Source: Balneolaceae bacterium
GTDB taxonomy: Bacteria; Bacteroidota; Rhodothermia; Balneolales; Balneolaceae
Direction of reading: 5' to 3'
Length of the DNA: 9,582 bases
NCBI GenBank assembly: GCA_007134665.1
Contig: SLKH01000194.1
Location: 1-9,582, forward strand
Shown here: positions 1 through 8,040 of the stretch, piece by piece
Numbering within the stretch: the first letter of the stretch is position 1
Layout: each line of letters opens with the position of its first letter
Position numbers and translations under genes: made by a program
The notes under the pieces: model-generated
Databases searched by the model: none
The model's input: only the letters and a program-made list of their open reading frames with translations
What the model was told of the DNA's origin: nothing

Positions 1-56
1 ATAAAAGGAACCATCTGTGCATATGGGATAAAATTCGGGTTAAATCGTATAATAAG

Positions 57-88
57 TTTGTTAACGTAGGGTTATAGCCATAGCTTAT
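57..88 (+). promoter_or_regulatory. Candidate Bacteroidota-type promoter upstream of the BatA/VWA gene
   Basis: TTTG at 57-60 is followed after 20 bases by TAGCTTAT at 81-88, which keeps the TA and the first two T of the Bacteroidota -7 element (TAnnTTTG). Transcription would begin near base 95, leaving a leader of roughly 55 nt before the ATG at 151. The match is partial and the region is AT-rich, so a chance match is possible. No other gene in the window has an equally good candidate. Confidence 0.3.
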
Positions 89-150
89 TTAAAGATAACA
101 AAAAATGTTTCAAGCTATCGGCCAGTTAAAGTAAGAACTTTTATAGCAAA

Positions 151-2268
151 ATGACTTTTTTGAATCCATTCTTATTAATCGGTTTGATTGCTGTGGCAGT
201 TCCGTTGCTCATTCACCTGATTAACCTGAGCAGGCCGAGGAAAATACAATTTTCGACCCTTGCTTTTTTTGAATCACTCAGAGAGAGTACACTAAAAAGA
301 ATTCAGATGAAACGCTGGCTGATGCTGTTGTTAAGAGCCGCGGCAATTCTGATGATGGTTTTTGCCCTCGCAAGGCCATATATACCATCAGGTTTGGGAG
401 GAATTTCCCAGCAGGGGCAACCGGCAGCAATTGGTATTCTAATCGACAACAGTCCGAGCATGGATCAGATAGACCGAAATGGCCCATATCTTGATCAGTT
501 AAAACGGGTTATCACAAGAATTATTGAATATGCAGGAAGTGAAGACCGGATTATTCTGGAAGTTACAAACGGTACATCACTGGAACTGCCCGGTCTTACC
601 AGAAGTGCTGCAATCTCTGTTATTGAAGGCCTTGAAACTGCAAATAAAGGAAACTTTATTCTTGAAAACCTGAATACCCTCCTCTACAGGATGGAACAGG
701 CACCACAACCGGTGAAAAGACTCTACCTCGTCAGTGACGCACAGGCATCACAACTAATGCCATTTCTGGAACAGGATCCGGCAATAGCTGAAAGTTATGA
801 TCTCAATGTGATTAGAATTGGTGATGAGCACCAGGGCAATGTGGCAATTACAGATATTGAACTTGAGAGCAGTATCGTAAGTCCCGATCAGCCGGTAAGT
901 CTGTCTGTTGATATTGAGAATTTTGGTCGATCTGCTATAAATAACCATTTTGTAAGCCTTGACTATCAGGGGGATATGGAAGGCCAGTACCAGGTTAACC
1001 TTGGCCCCGGTGAATCATCCCGATACCGGTTCGAATTAATTCCGGGTGATGATTTGCAGTTGACCGGATCATTTGTACTTGAGGGAGATGAGCTGACATT
1101 CGATAATCGGCGTTATTTTTCGATCAGTATTCCCGACAGGCGGCTGATAGCACATGTAAGGGATCGAAATGGATCCGGATCGGATTTCGCTTCCTATCTC
1201 GCACCGGTGCTTGATGCTGCCGGGGCTGCCAATGAATTACTTGAAATCATACCGGCAACATGGGAGAATGGGTTGTTTGATGGTAATGATCTGCCAAACG
1301 CCATTTTACTGGATGGAGTGGAATCAATACCTCATTATGTAATGGATGACCTGGTGGATTATATACAAAGGGGGGGCGGCTTGTTATTTATGCCATCTGC
1401 GAATGGCGACTTACAGACGTACAATCGATTTCTGGAAAGAACAAATGCAGGGCGTTTTACAGGTATAGAGGGCAATTACGGTTCATTCAACACAATCGAC
1501 AGGGTTTCAGCACTTAGAGAAGGCCACCCGCTGCTTGAAGAACTATTTGATAAAACAGATGATGAGGACCTCAGAGTGAATCTGCCGGAAATATTCTATC
1601 ACTTTCGATTTGAACCTGCAGGCAGATCCGGAAGTTACCGTTTGCTGGACACTGAATTGGGCCGCCCGATTTTGATGGAGCAACAGTTTGGTGAAGGACG
1701 ATTTCTGATATATTCAATTGGCGCAGATCCGGGTTGGTCAAATTTCCCGGTGAAACCGCTCTTTGCACCGTTTTTTTATCGATCAGTACTCTATCTTGCA
1801 GCGAGTGAGAGCGGCGGACTCGAAGAGCATATACTTGGTAACCGGTTTGAGTATGAACTGGCCGGATCTCCGGATGAGATATTTATTGAGGCCGACGGCC
1901 AGCGGGTGATTCCTGACATACGAACAGCTTTCCGGGGGCTTACAATAAGTGAAGATGCCAGGGGCTGGTCGCCTGGTTTTGTCAAAATTATTTCAGATAT
2001 GGAAGAAAAGCAGATTGCTGTCAATCAAAATATATACGAGTCTGATTTTACCACGTTAACAGAACAGGAATTGGTTGATATTTTAAATAAACATTTTCGG
2101 TCTGTAAACGTACGTGAAATCATTGAAGGTGGTTCCGATGTTTCAGGTCAATTTCAGGCTGCGGGAGCAGACAGGGAGATATGGTATTGGTTTATTTTTG
2201 CAGCCCTGTTTTTTCTGTTGACGGAATCATTTGTAGCTCGTTTATTTAAGGCAGAGTCAATACATTAA
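151..2268 (+). CDS. BatA-domain, VWA-domain membrane protein
   Basis: This is a 705-residue inner-membrane protein of the BatA-like type seen in Bacteroidota. The N-terminus holds the characteristic double membrane anchor: helix 1 at about residues 6-26, a basic loop (LSRPRKIQF, K49/R50, K54/R55) and helix 2 at about 56-76. A von Willebrand factor A domain follows from about 92; its metal-site motif DxSxS is D99-S101-S103, and an acidic residue at the second strand is D196 (VSDAQ). The usual GGT-type segment supplying the MIDAS threonine is not evident (KGNF at 166-169), so metal binding may be weakened. Residues 235-330 look like a beta-rich CARDB/Ig-like segment (ENFGRS). Residues 375-540 resemble a glutamine-amidotransferase-like fold without an obvious catalytic cysteine (YIQRGGGLLFMPS at 404-416). 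A final helix lies at 677-697. Family knowledge links VWA/Bat proteins to envelope stress or complex assembly; the exact role is unknown. No Shine-Dalgarno precedes the ATG, and the start fits the family N-terminus (MTFLNPFLLIGL). Confidence 0.88.
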   Translation: MTFLNPFLLIGLIAVAVPLLIHLINLSRPRKIQFSTLAFFESLRESTLKRIQMKRWLMLLLRAAAILMMVFALARPYIPSGLGGISQQGQPAAIGILIDNSPSMDQIDRNGPYLDQLKRVITRIIEYAGSEDRIILEVTNGTSLELPGLTRSAAISVIEGLETANKGNFILENLNTLLYRMEQAPQPVKRLYLVSDAQASQLMPFLEQDPAIAESYDLNVIRIGDEHQGNVAITDIELESSIVSPDQPVSLSVDIENFGRSAINNHFVSLDYQGDMEGQYQVNLGPGESSRYRFELIPGDDLQLTGSFVLEGDELTFDNRRYFSISIPDRRLIAHVRDRNGSGSDFASYLAPVLDAAGAANELLEIIPATWENGLFDGNDLPNAILLDGVESIPHYVMDDLVDYIQRGGGLLFMPSANGDLQTYNRFLERTNAGRFTGIEGNYGSFNTIDRVSALREGHPLLEELFDKTDDEDLRVNLPEIFYHFRFEPAGRSGSYRLLDTELGRPILMEQQFGEGRFLIYSIGADPGWSNFPVKPLFAPFFYRSVLYLAASESGGLEEHILGNRFEYELAGSPDEIFIEADGQRVIPDIRTAFRGLTISEDARGWSPGFVKIISDMEEKQIAVNQNIYESDFTTLTEQELVDILNKHFRSVNVREIIEGGSDVSGQFQAAGADREIWYWFIFAALFFLLTESFVARLFKAESIH

Positions 2269-2276
2269 ATCAAATT

Positions 2277-2867
2277 ATGGTCTTATCAACGGATATATTT
2301 GGTGTCTTTGTGCTGATCCTTGCTGCATTTACGCTTGGGTCCACATTTTTATCTGCATATTCTGTACTGAATGTAGCCCGGTTACGGAATGTCAGGCTTA
2401 GCTGGAAAGCAGGAAAGATGTGGGGGTATCCTTTGTTTGCCACGATATTTCTTTTCACGACACTTTCGATGAGCGTAATTGTTTATCACCTCTCCCTCAT
2501 ACAGTACTATCCGATTGTAGGTTGTTATGCCTGGATTGGCATTAACTGGTTTTTGGCCAGTTACCTGGCCTCAAAAAGATACATTACTGATCACGGAATT
2601 GTGAAGAATATCAATGACCCTTCTCAAACAGTTGCCTGGTATCAGATGACAGATTTTGTTGAAAAAGATGGTGACAAGTCAAAAGATTATGTGTTTATAT
2701 ATCAAAATTATAGTCAGAATGAAGAAGATCTGCACAAATGTATCAGGCTTGAATTGAATGTGCCGCCGCAAAAGAATGAAGAGTTCAAAAAAATCGTATC
2801 TTACAAACTCGGGAAAACAATCAGTACTGAGGTTGATTCGTTAATCAATCTGAGAGCTGTAAGATAA
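2277..2867 (+). CDS. Uncharacterised three-helix membrane protein
   Basis: I do not recognise this 196-residue protein by name. Three hydrophobic segments are visible: about residues 7-30, 51-71 and 75-97. After them comes a soluble tail of about 100 residues, beginning with KRYITDHGIV (100-109) and containing an aromatic, alternating pattern (VAWYQMTDFVEKDGD, then YVFIYQNY at 138-145, then CIRLELNVPP at 155-164) and a helical end (NEEFKKIVSYKL). That order of a W-x-x-(I/M)-x-D-(F/Y) strand, a YVF strand, a strand and a C-terminal helix is reminiscent of bacterial PH-like domains attached to membrane helices, but this is a fold guess and not a motif match. The ATG lies 8 nt after the stop of the BatA/VWA gene, so the two are almost certainly co-transcribed and may act together in the envelope. 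Base composition and style match the neighbours, which speaks for a real gene. Confidence 0.75.
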   Translation: MVLSTDIFGVFVLILAAFTLGSTFLSAYSVLNVARLRNVRLSWKAGKMWGYPLFATIFLFTTLSMSVIVYHLSLIQYYPIVGCYAWIGINWFLASYLASKRYITDHGIVKNINDPSQTVAWYQMTDFVEKDGDKSKDYVFIYQNYSQNEEDLHKCIRLELNVPPQKNEEFKKIVSYKLGKTISTEVDSLINLRAVR

Positions 2868-2895
2868 TTCTCATAAAATTTGTAAAACATACAAG

Positions 2896-2918
2896 CGATC
2901 TTGCAATGATCGATTTTT
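2896..2918 (+). terminator. Weak rho-independent terminator-like hairpin
   Basis: CGATC (2896-2900) pairs perfectly with GATCG (2908-2912) around a 7-nt loop, and an A plus five T (2914-2918) follow directly. It sits in the 74-nt gap between the small membrane protein and hflX, where a transcript boundary is plausible. The stem is only 5 bp and not GC-rich, so termination would be weak or partial; readthrough into hflX is likely. Confidence 0.4.
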
Positions 2919-2941
2919 AAAATTTACGGATATATAGTTGC

Positions 2942-4228
2942 TTGATAGAAGAAGTTAATTCCAATCAATTAGAACAAGAAAGGGCACTCCTGATAGGAGT
3001 TTACGGGGCTGAAACCTATCGCTGGCAGGCAGAAGACTACATTGATGAACTTGAGCTTTTAGCTACAACTGCAGGGGCCATTTCAGTTGATAAAATTTTG
3101 CAGAACCGGCTTCACCCAGATCCAACCAGTTATGTAGGCAAGGGAAAGCTGCAGGAATTGAAAGCAATCGTTGGTGAGCTGAATATTGATGCATTAATTT
3201 TTGATGACGATCTGACTCCCACTCAGGTTCGGAATATCGAAAAAAGTACCAAAGCTAAAGTGCTGGACAGAAGTGGATTGATTCTGGATATCTTTGCATC
3301 AAGAGCAAAGACTGCCGCTGCAAAAACTCAGGTTGAACTCGCACAGTTACAATACCTGCTGCCCAGGTTGACCAGGTTTTGGACTCACCTTTCACGTCAA
3401 AAAGGTGGGATCGGGACCAAAGGGCCAGGTGAAACCCAGATTGAAACAGACAGGCGTTTGATCGGCCGGAGGATTTCAGTACTGAAAGAAAAACTTGAAA
3501 AACTGGATACTCAGAGAAGTACCCAGCGAAAAGGCAGAGACGAGATGACGCGGATTTCCCTGGTTGGTTACACAAATGCAGGCAAATCAACGCTGATGAA
3601 TACTCTGACCGAGACAAAAGTACTTGCAGAGGATAAACTGTTTGCAACCCTCGATTCGACAGTTAGAAGACTGGAACTTGGAAACCATTCGGTACTTCTC
3701 TCAGACACTGTTGGATTTATACGTAAATTGCCACATAATTTGATTGAAAGTTTTAAGTCGACTCTCGATGAAGTAAGAGAATCTGACATATTGCTTCATG
3801 TGGTTGATGCTTCATCGAATTCGATTGAGGAATATATTGAGGTGGTTGACCGTACCCTGGATGAAATCGGAATACGGGGTAAGAAAAAGGTTCTTTTGTT
3901 CAATAAAATTGACCGTATTGATCCGGAAGCCTTGACAGATTTAAAAAGAAATTATCCGGATGCCCTGTTCGTTTCTGCTGTAAGAGGAATTGGGTTGAAT
4001 AAAATCAAACAGAAACTTGAAGAGCTTATTGAAGAGGATTATGTGGATTTTGAATACAGAATTCCGATGGCTCACTACAAAGCAGCAGCTTTTTTGCATA
4101 AAGTGGCTGTTATTAAAAAGGAACAATTTGAATCTGATGAAGTCATACTGACCGGAACGGTTTCCAGGGCTGACCAGAGAAAAGTAGAATTAATGCTCGA
4201 TGAGCTTAAAGAAACAGTGAATAGTTGA
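2942..4228 (+). CDS. hflX: GTPase HflX
   Basis: HflX is a GTPase of the Obg-HflX superfamily that binds the 50S subunit and splits stalled or heat-damaged 70S ribosomes. The 428-residue length is typical. The N-terminal HflX domain covers about residues 14-195, with TSYVGKGKL (62-70), DDDLTPTQVRN (88-98) and the diagnostic GGIGTKGPGETQIETD (155-170), followed by a coiled linker. The G domain shows all five GTPase motifs: G1 GYTNAGKST (209-217), G2 FATLDST (234-240), G3 DTVGF (255-259), G4 NKID (321-324) and G5 SAVRG (345-349). A C-terminal domain ends at 428. The start used is TTG at 2942: no in-frame ATG exists between the upstream stop at 2918-2920 and residue 202, well inside the protein, and conserved sequence begins near residue 13. 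No Shine-Dalgarno is seen. It follows a weak terminator, so it may have its own promoter, which I could not identify. Confidence 0.97.
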   Translation: MIEEVNSNQLEQERALLIGVYGAETYRWQAEDYIDELELLATTAGAISVDKILQNRLHPDPTSYVGKGKLQELKAIVGELNIDALIFDDDLTPTQVRNIEKSTKAKVLDRSGLILDIFASRAKTAAAKTQVELAQLQYLLPRLTRFWTHLSRQKGGIGTKGPGETQIETDRRLIGRRISVLKEKLEKLDTQRSTQRKGRDEMTRISLVGYTNAGKSTLMNTLTETKVLAEDKLFATLDSTVRRLELGNHSVLLSDTVGFIRKLPHNLIESFKSTLDEVRESDILLHVVDASSNSIEEYIEVVDRTLDEIGIRGKKKVLLFNKIDRIDPEALTDLKRNYPDALFVSAVRGIGLNKIKQKLEELIEEDYVDFEYRIPMAHYKAAAFLHKVAVIKKEQFESDEVILTGTVSRADQRKVELMLDELKETVNS

Positions 4229-4285
4229 AATTTTTATTATAATTGATATTGCAACAGGCCAGAAAATAAATGGGATTATAAAACC

Positions 4286-4954
4286 ATGTTAGTTCAAAAA
4301 ATCATCAATAAAGACTTTACTCCTTTAGCCCATGATGATACAGCATCAAAAGCGCTGGCCAAGATGGATGCCTGGCATACAACCTGTTTGCCTGTCATTG
4401 AATCAACTACGGGAAAACTCATTGGCCAGATCCGTTTGGAGCAACTTGTTGATCTTGCAGATGAAAGCGTACAAATAGCTACTTTACCAATAGATGCACC
4501 TGCTGCAGTATTCCCACATCAGCATATTTTCGAAGTAGCCCGACAGATGCTTATGCATGAGGTGCGAATTATCCCGGTGGTTGATAATGAATATACATAT
4601 TTGGGGATCGCTGAAAAGAAAGAAGTTCTTGAAGCTCTTTCGGCTTTGCTGAATGTATCTGTTTCAGGATCAGTCATTTCGGTTGATATTTTATCCAAGG
4701 ATTACTCACTTAGCGAGCTCGTTCACCTGATCGAATCGGAAAATGCGAGGATTCTCGGAGTGGCCGTAGAAGCACCGAAAGGAACAGCAGACAGCTTCCA
4801 GGTATCTTTTAAATTGAACATCAAGGATACATCCGCAATTAGTAAATCATTGCGGCGGCACGGTTATACAGTACAATCGGAAAATCAAAGTGAATTACTG
4901 CAGTTTGATATAACCGACAGAGCTGATGAGCTGATCAGGTACCTGGATGTATAA
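4286..4954 (+). CDS. Two-CBS-domain protein with ACT-like C-terminus
   Basis: This 222-residue soluble cytoplasmic protein has a CBS pair: CBS1 about residues 1-58 (TCLPVIESTTGKLIGQI at 33-49) and CBS2 about 66-120 (VRIIPVVDNEYTYLGI at 93-108). Such pairs normally bind adenosine nucleotides such as AMP, ATP or S-adenosylmethionine. Residues about 128-197 (SVISVDILSKDYSLSELVHL, then RILGVAV, then FQVSFKLNI, then SLRRHGYTV) have the beta-alpha-beta-beta-alpha-beta order of an ACT or ACT-like regulatory domain. The architecture resembles small CBS proteins widespread in Bacteroidota. There is no catalytic domain, so a sensor that acts on a partner protein is the likely role; the ligand and partner are unknown. 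It lies 57 nt after hflX and may be read from the same transcript. The ATG at 4286 places the first CBS strand at the expected position. Confidence 0.85.
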   Translation: MLVQKIINKDFTPLAHDDTASKALAKMDAWHTTCLPVIESTTGKLIGQIRLEQLVDLADESVQIATLPIDAPAAVFPHQHIFEVARQMLMHEVRIIPVVDNEYTYLGIAEKKEVLEALSALLNVSVSGSVISVDILSKDYSLSELVHLIESENARILGVAVEAPKGTADSFQVSFKLNIKDTSAISKSLRRHGYTVQSENQSELLQFDITDRADELIRYLDV

Positions 4955-5046
4955 CACCCGATTGAATTCGTATTAAATTCGAATGATTTTACGTTACACC
5001 CCATATAATTTCCCCAATTGTTAATTCTGCCATAATTGATATGTAG

Positions 5047-8037
5047 ATGATTCGTACGATTATAATTATTACTTCATTTATTTTAATTTCAGGTCCGGTC
5101 TCTTCGATATATGCACAGGATCTTCAGGAATCTCCTGAAAAAACATATCAGACTGCACTTCAGCTGTTTCAGGAAGGTCTCTATGCCGAAGCAATCCCCC
5201 GGTTCAGGCAGGTAACCAAAGAATCGGATAACAGTACCATCCTCGAATCTGCCGGTTATTACCTTGTGCTGGCTATCAAAAAGATTGATCCTGAACTTGC
5301 TGAAGAAAAAGTAAACCTGTTTGTAACTGAACACCCTCATTCCCGCAGATCCGGTGAGCTGCTGGCAGAGATTGGCCATGAATACAAACAAAATGGAGAT
5401 TACAGAACAGCTCTTAACTGGTTTGAGCGTGCAGTTGATATGCCGATGACCAACAACAGGCAGGTTGAACTGTTGTACCAGATGGCAGAAACCGCTGCAA
5501 GTGACGAATCGTATGATGAATCACGCAGGTATTTTTTGAGAATTGCAGATGACCATCCTAATTCCCGCTGGGCACCCCGGGCTCTTTATGCACGCGGCCG
5601 TCTGTATCTTGAACAGGAGCAATTTGAAAATGCATCTAATGCATTTGAAATTCTCAGTGATCGTTATCCTGACGATGCGATGACCCGCCGAATTGGAACA
5701 GCCCTGGGTGAATCCTATTATCTCCAGCGGCGCTATGCAGACGCGATTGAAGCCCTGGATGAAGCCCTGCCTTACCTGACAAGTGAAAGCAGAACAAAGG
5801 CAGTGTATCTGATGGCAGAAAGTTATAACATGCTCAATAATCTTGAAGAGGCATCAAGGCATTACCGTTTCTTTTTGAACCGGGTTGAGGATGAACATGA
5901 GGCCCGATTGGCTCACTATGGCCTGGGATGGGTTTTTCATAAGCAGGGAATGTATCACTGGGCTGCCGAATCGTTTGCCAGAGCTGCAATTGGAGATGAT
6001 GAAACAGCCAGAAAAGCTCTCTATTACAAAGGGGCAAATGAAAAAATGGCAAGCCGCTACCGAAGTGCACTCGACACATTCCGGGAGTTCGGTAGCAAGT
6101 ACACAGAAGGAGTTTTTGTTGAGGAAGCTTATTATGAGTGGGCACATACTGCTTTTGAAGTGGGCAGATATGTCGAAGCAATTGAAATTTTACTTCCTCT
6201 TGCAAGGCGTTACGATGAACTCAATGATCCGGGAAAAATCGTCACGTTCCTGGGAGAAGCTTATTATGCAAATGCAGAATATACACGTGCATTGGAAGCA
6301 TTTGAAATTGCCGAAGAGCTAACTGATGTCGATCCGGCTGTAAAACGGCAGGCCCGATTTCAAAGGGCATGGGTCCAGTATAGCAACCAGGCATACCAAC
6401 AGGCACAGCCTCAGTTTGAAGATGTATATAATAGTGCTCCCTCAGGCTCGGAACTTGGAGGGGAAGCCCTGTTTTGGAGTGCCGACAGCCACTATCAAAT
6501 CAGAAATTTTGGGCCGGCTGCCCAGCAATATGCCCGGTTTGTTAACCAGTACCCTGATCATGAACTGGTCGGAGCGGCAAAATACGGTTTGGGTTGGAGT
6601 TATTTTATGATGGGTGACTTTGAGCAGGCAATCGATCCGTTATTAGATTTTTATGAAAATTATGAACCCCCGTCTATTGCACTCTATCCGTATGATACCG
6701 ATGTTCAGCTTCGGATCGGTGACTCCTATTTTGCCCTTGGTGAGTATCAGCAGGCTATGGAATATTATAACATGGCAATTGGTGCCGAGCCGGGTGGGGA
6801 TTATGCCATGTTCCAGGTTGCCAATAGCTATTATCGGATGAACAGGAACTTTGAAGCTGTAACGGAATTCAGAAGAGTGCTCAGGATCTATCCATTCAGC
6901 TCACTGCGTGAACAGGCTCAATATAATGTAGCTTACATTTATTTAAATACAGGAAATTATGAGCAAGCGATTAATGAGTTTCAAACTGTAATTGAAAGAT
7001 TTCCGAATACTGAGTGGGCTGCCCGTTCTCAGTACAATATTGGCGATGCCTATTACAATGCAGGAGACTATGATAATGCAATTTATGCTTACAGTGAGGT
7101 GTTGGAAAACTACCCGACCAGTAATTACATTTTGGAAGCAATTGATGGAATTCAGTACGCACAATTAACCGGAGGAAGTCAGGATTCCAGTACAGATATA
7201 CTTGAGGAATTTCTCTCCAGAAATCCTACTTCAGAAACGGCTGACAGGCTCAGGTACCGGCAGGCTCAAAACAGATATCAGGCAGGAGATTTTAATGCTG
7301 CGGTTGATGAATTCAGGCAATATATCCGGATAACCAACAGGCAGGATTTGTTACCGGATGCTTATTTCAATCTCGGCGATTCCCATGTGAGAATGAATAA
7401 TCTTGACCAGGCTGTGGAAAGTTATCAGACAATTGTGGATGAATTTCCGGATTCGGAGCGAAGACCGGCCGCACTGGAACGTTTAGGAGAAATCAAATAT
7501 AACCGGGGTGAGTATAATGCTTCATTACAGCATTATCGAGCACTAAGAGATATGGGATCAAGATTCCATCAGCAGGCATACCTTGGGATGGGTAAGGCGA
7601 GCCTGGCAATGAATAATATCAGCGATGCTGAAAATTACTATAATGCCATTCTTGAAACTTCTCCCGAAAATGATGCTGCAAGACTCGGGCTTGCCAATGT
7701 CCGGTTTGCACAAGACCGGTATGTGGCTGCAAGAGAATTATATACAGACATTGCTGAAAGTAGTACAACTGATATAGGTGCTGAGGCACAATATATGCTT
7801 GGGCGTACTTTCCAGGAAGACAGAAGATTTGATGAAGCTCTGCAGGCATATTCACGGGTAAGTGTATTGTTCGAAGCTTATATTGAGTGGGTTGCAGACG
7901 CAAGATACCGATCGGCCGAAATTCATATTGCACAGGGTAACAGGGGCGAAGCAATTAATGTTCTCAATTCCATCAGAGACAACTTTCCCGGTACAGAAGC
8001 TGCCGAAAGAGCCCACAGACTATTAGAAAGAAATTAA
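5047..8037 (+). CDS. Exported TPR-repeat protein (very long solenoid)
   Basis: This is a 996-residue protein. Residues 1-23 form a signal peptide: basic start (MIR), hydrophobic core (IIIITSFILI) and a signal peptidase I site after IYA, giving a mature start QDLQES. There is no lipobox cysteine, so it is expected to be periplasmic and soluble. From about residue 30 to the end it is almost all tetratricopeptide-like helical repeats of about 32-38 residues; I count about 25. Clear units include AEIGHEYKQNGDYRTALNWF (107-126), YNIGDAYYNAGDYDNAIYAY (663-682) and YFNLGDSHVRMNNLDQAVES (773-792), many ending in a turn like YPDD, FPNT or FPDS. A looser stretch at about 695-728 interrupts the array. 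Many units resemble the BamD/CpoB/YbgF style of TPR. No enzymatic domain is visible, so a scaffold for envelope complexes is inferred. Its stop is only 3 nt before aroA. The ATG at 5047 directly follows an in-frame TAG. Confidence 0.92.
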   Translation: MIRTIIIITSFILISGPVSSIYAQDLQESPEKTYQTALQLFQEGLYAEAIPRFRQVTKESDNSTILESAGYYLVLAIKKIDPELAEEKVNLFVTEHPHSRRSGELLAEIGHEYKQNGDYRTALNWFERAVDMPMTNNRQVELLYQMAETAASDESYDESRRYFLRIADDHPNSRWAPRALYARGRLYLEQEQFENASNAFEILSDRYPDDAMTRRIGTALGESYYLQRRYADAIEALDEALPYLTSESRTKAVYLMAESYNMLNNLEEASRHYRFFLNRVEDEHEARLAHYGLGWVFHKQGMYHWAAESFARAAIGDDETARKALYYKGANEKMASRYRSALDTFREFGSKYTEGVFVEEAYYEWAHTAFEVGRYVEAIEILLPLARRYDELNDPGKIVTFLGEAYYANAEYTRALEAFEIAEELTDVDPAVKRQARFQRAWVQYSNQAYQQAQPQFEDVYNSAPSGSELGGEALFWSADSHYQIRNFGPAAQQYARFVNQYPDHELVGAAKYGLGWSYFMMGDFEQAIDPLLDFYENYEPPSIALYPYDTDVQLRIGDSYFALGEYQQAMEYYNMAIGAEPGGDYAMFQVANSYYRMNRNFEAVTEFRRVLRIYPFSSLREQAQYNVAYIYLNTGNYEQAINEFQTVIERFPNTEWAARSQYNIGDAYYNAGDYDNAIYAYSEVLENYPTSNYILEAIDGIQYAQLTGGSQDSSTDILEEFLSRNPTSETADRLRYRQAQNRYQAGDFNAAVDEFRQYIRITNRQDLLPDAYFNLGDSHVRMNNLDQAVESYQTIVDEFPDSERRPAALERLGEIKYNRGEYNASLQHYRALRDMGSRFHQQAYLGMGKASLAMNNISDAENYYNAILETSPENDAARLGLANVRFAQDRYVAARELYTDIAESSTTDIGAEAQYMLGRTFQEDRRFDEALQAYSRVSVLFEAYIEWVADARYRSAEIHIAQGNRGEAINVLNSIRDNFPGTEAAERAHRLLERN

Positions 8038-8040
8038 TTA

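Noticed and set aside
1..69. Open frame entering from the left edge and stopping at 67-69
   Set aside because: Only 22 codons are visible and other frames are open almost as far, so it cannot be called the end of an upstream gene.
3255..3647. Minus-strand open frame of 130 codons
   Set aside because: It lies wholly inside hflX on the opposite strand, has no recognisable protein features, and hflX is certain.
4966..4984. ATTCG / CGAAT hairpin after the CBS gene as a terminator
   Set aside because: The stem is 5 bp, AT-rich, with a 9-nt loop and only a short interrupted T run; it is not distinguishable from chance in AT-rich DNA.
5885..6322. Plus-strand open frame of 145 codons inside the TPR gene
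   Set aside because: It is out of frame with an unbroken TPR repeat protein and its translation is compositionally odd, with no domain.
5047..8037. SprE/PorW-type lipoprotein of type IX secretion
   Set aside because: The signal peptide ends in an IYA-Q signal peptidase I site and has no lipobox cysteine; nothing else here belongs to type IX secretion.
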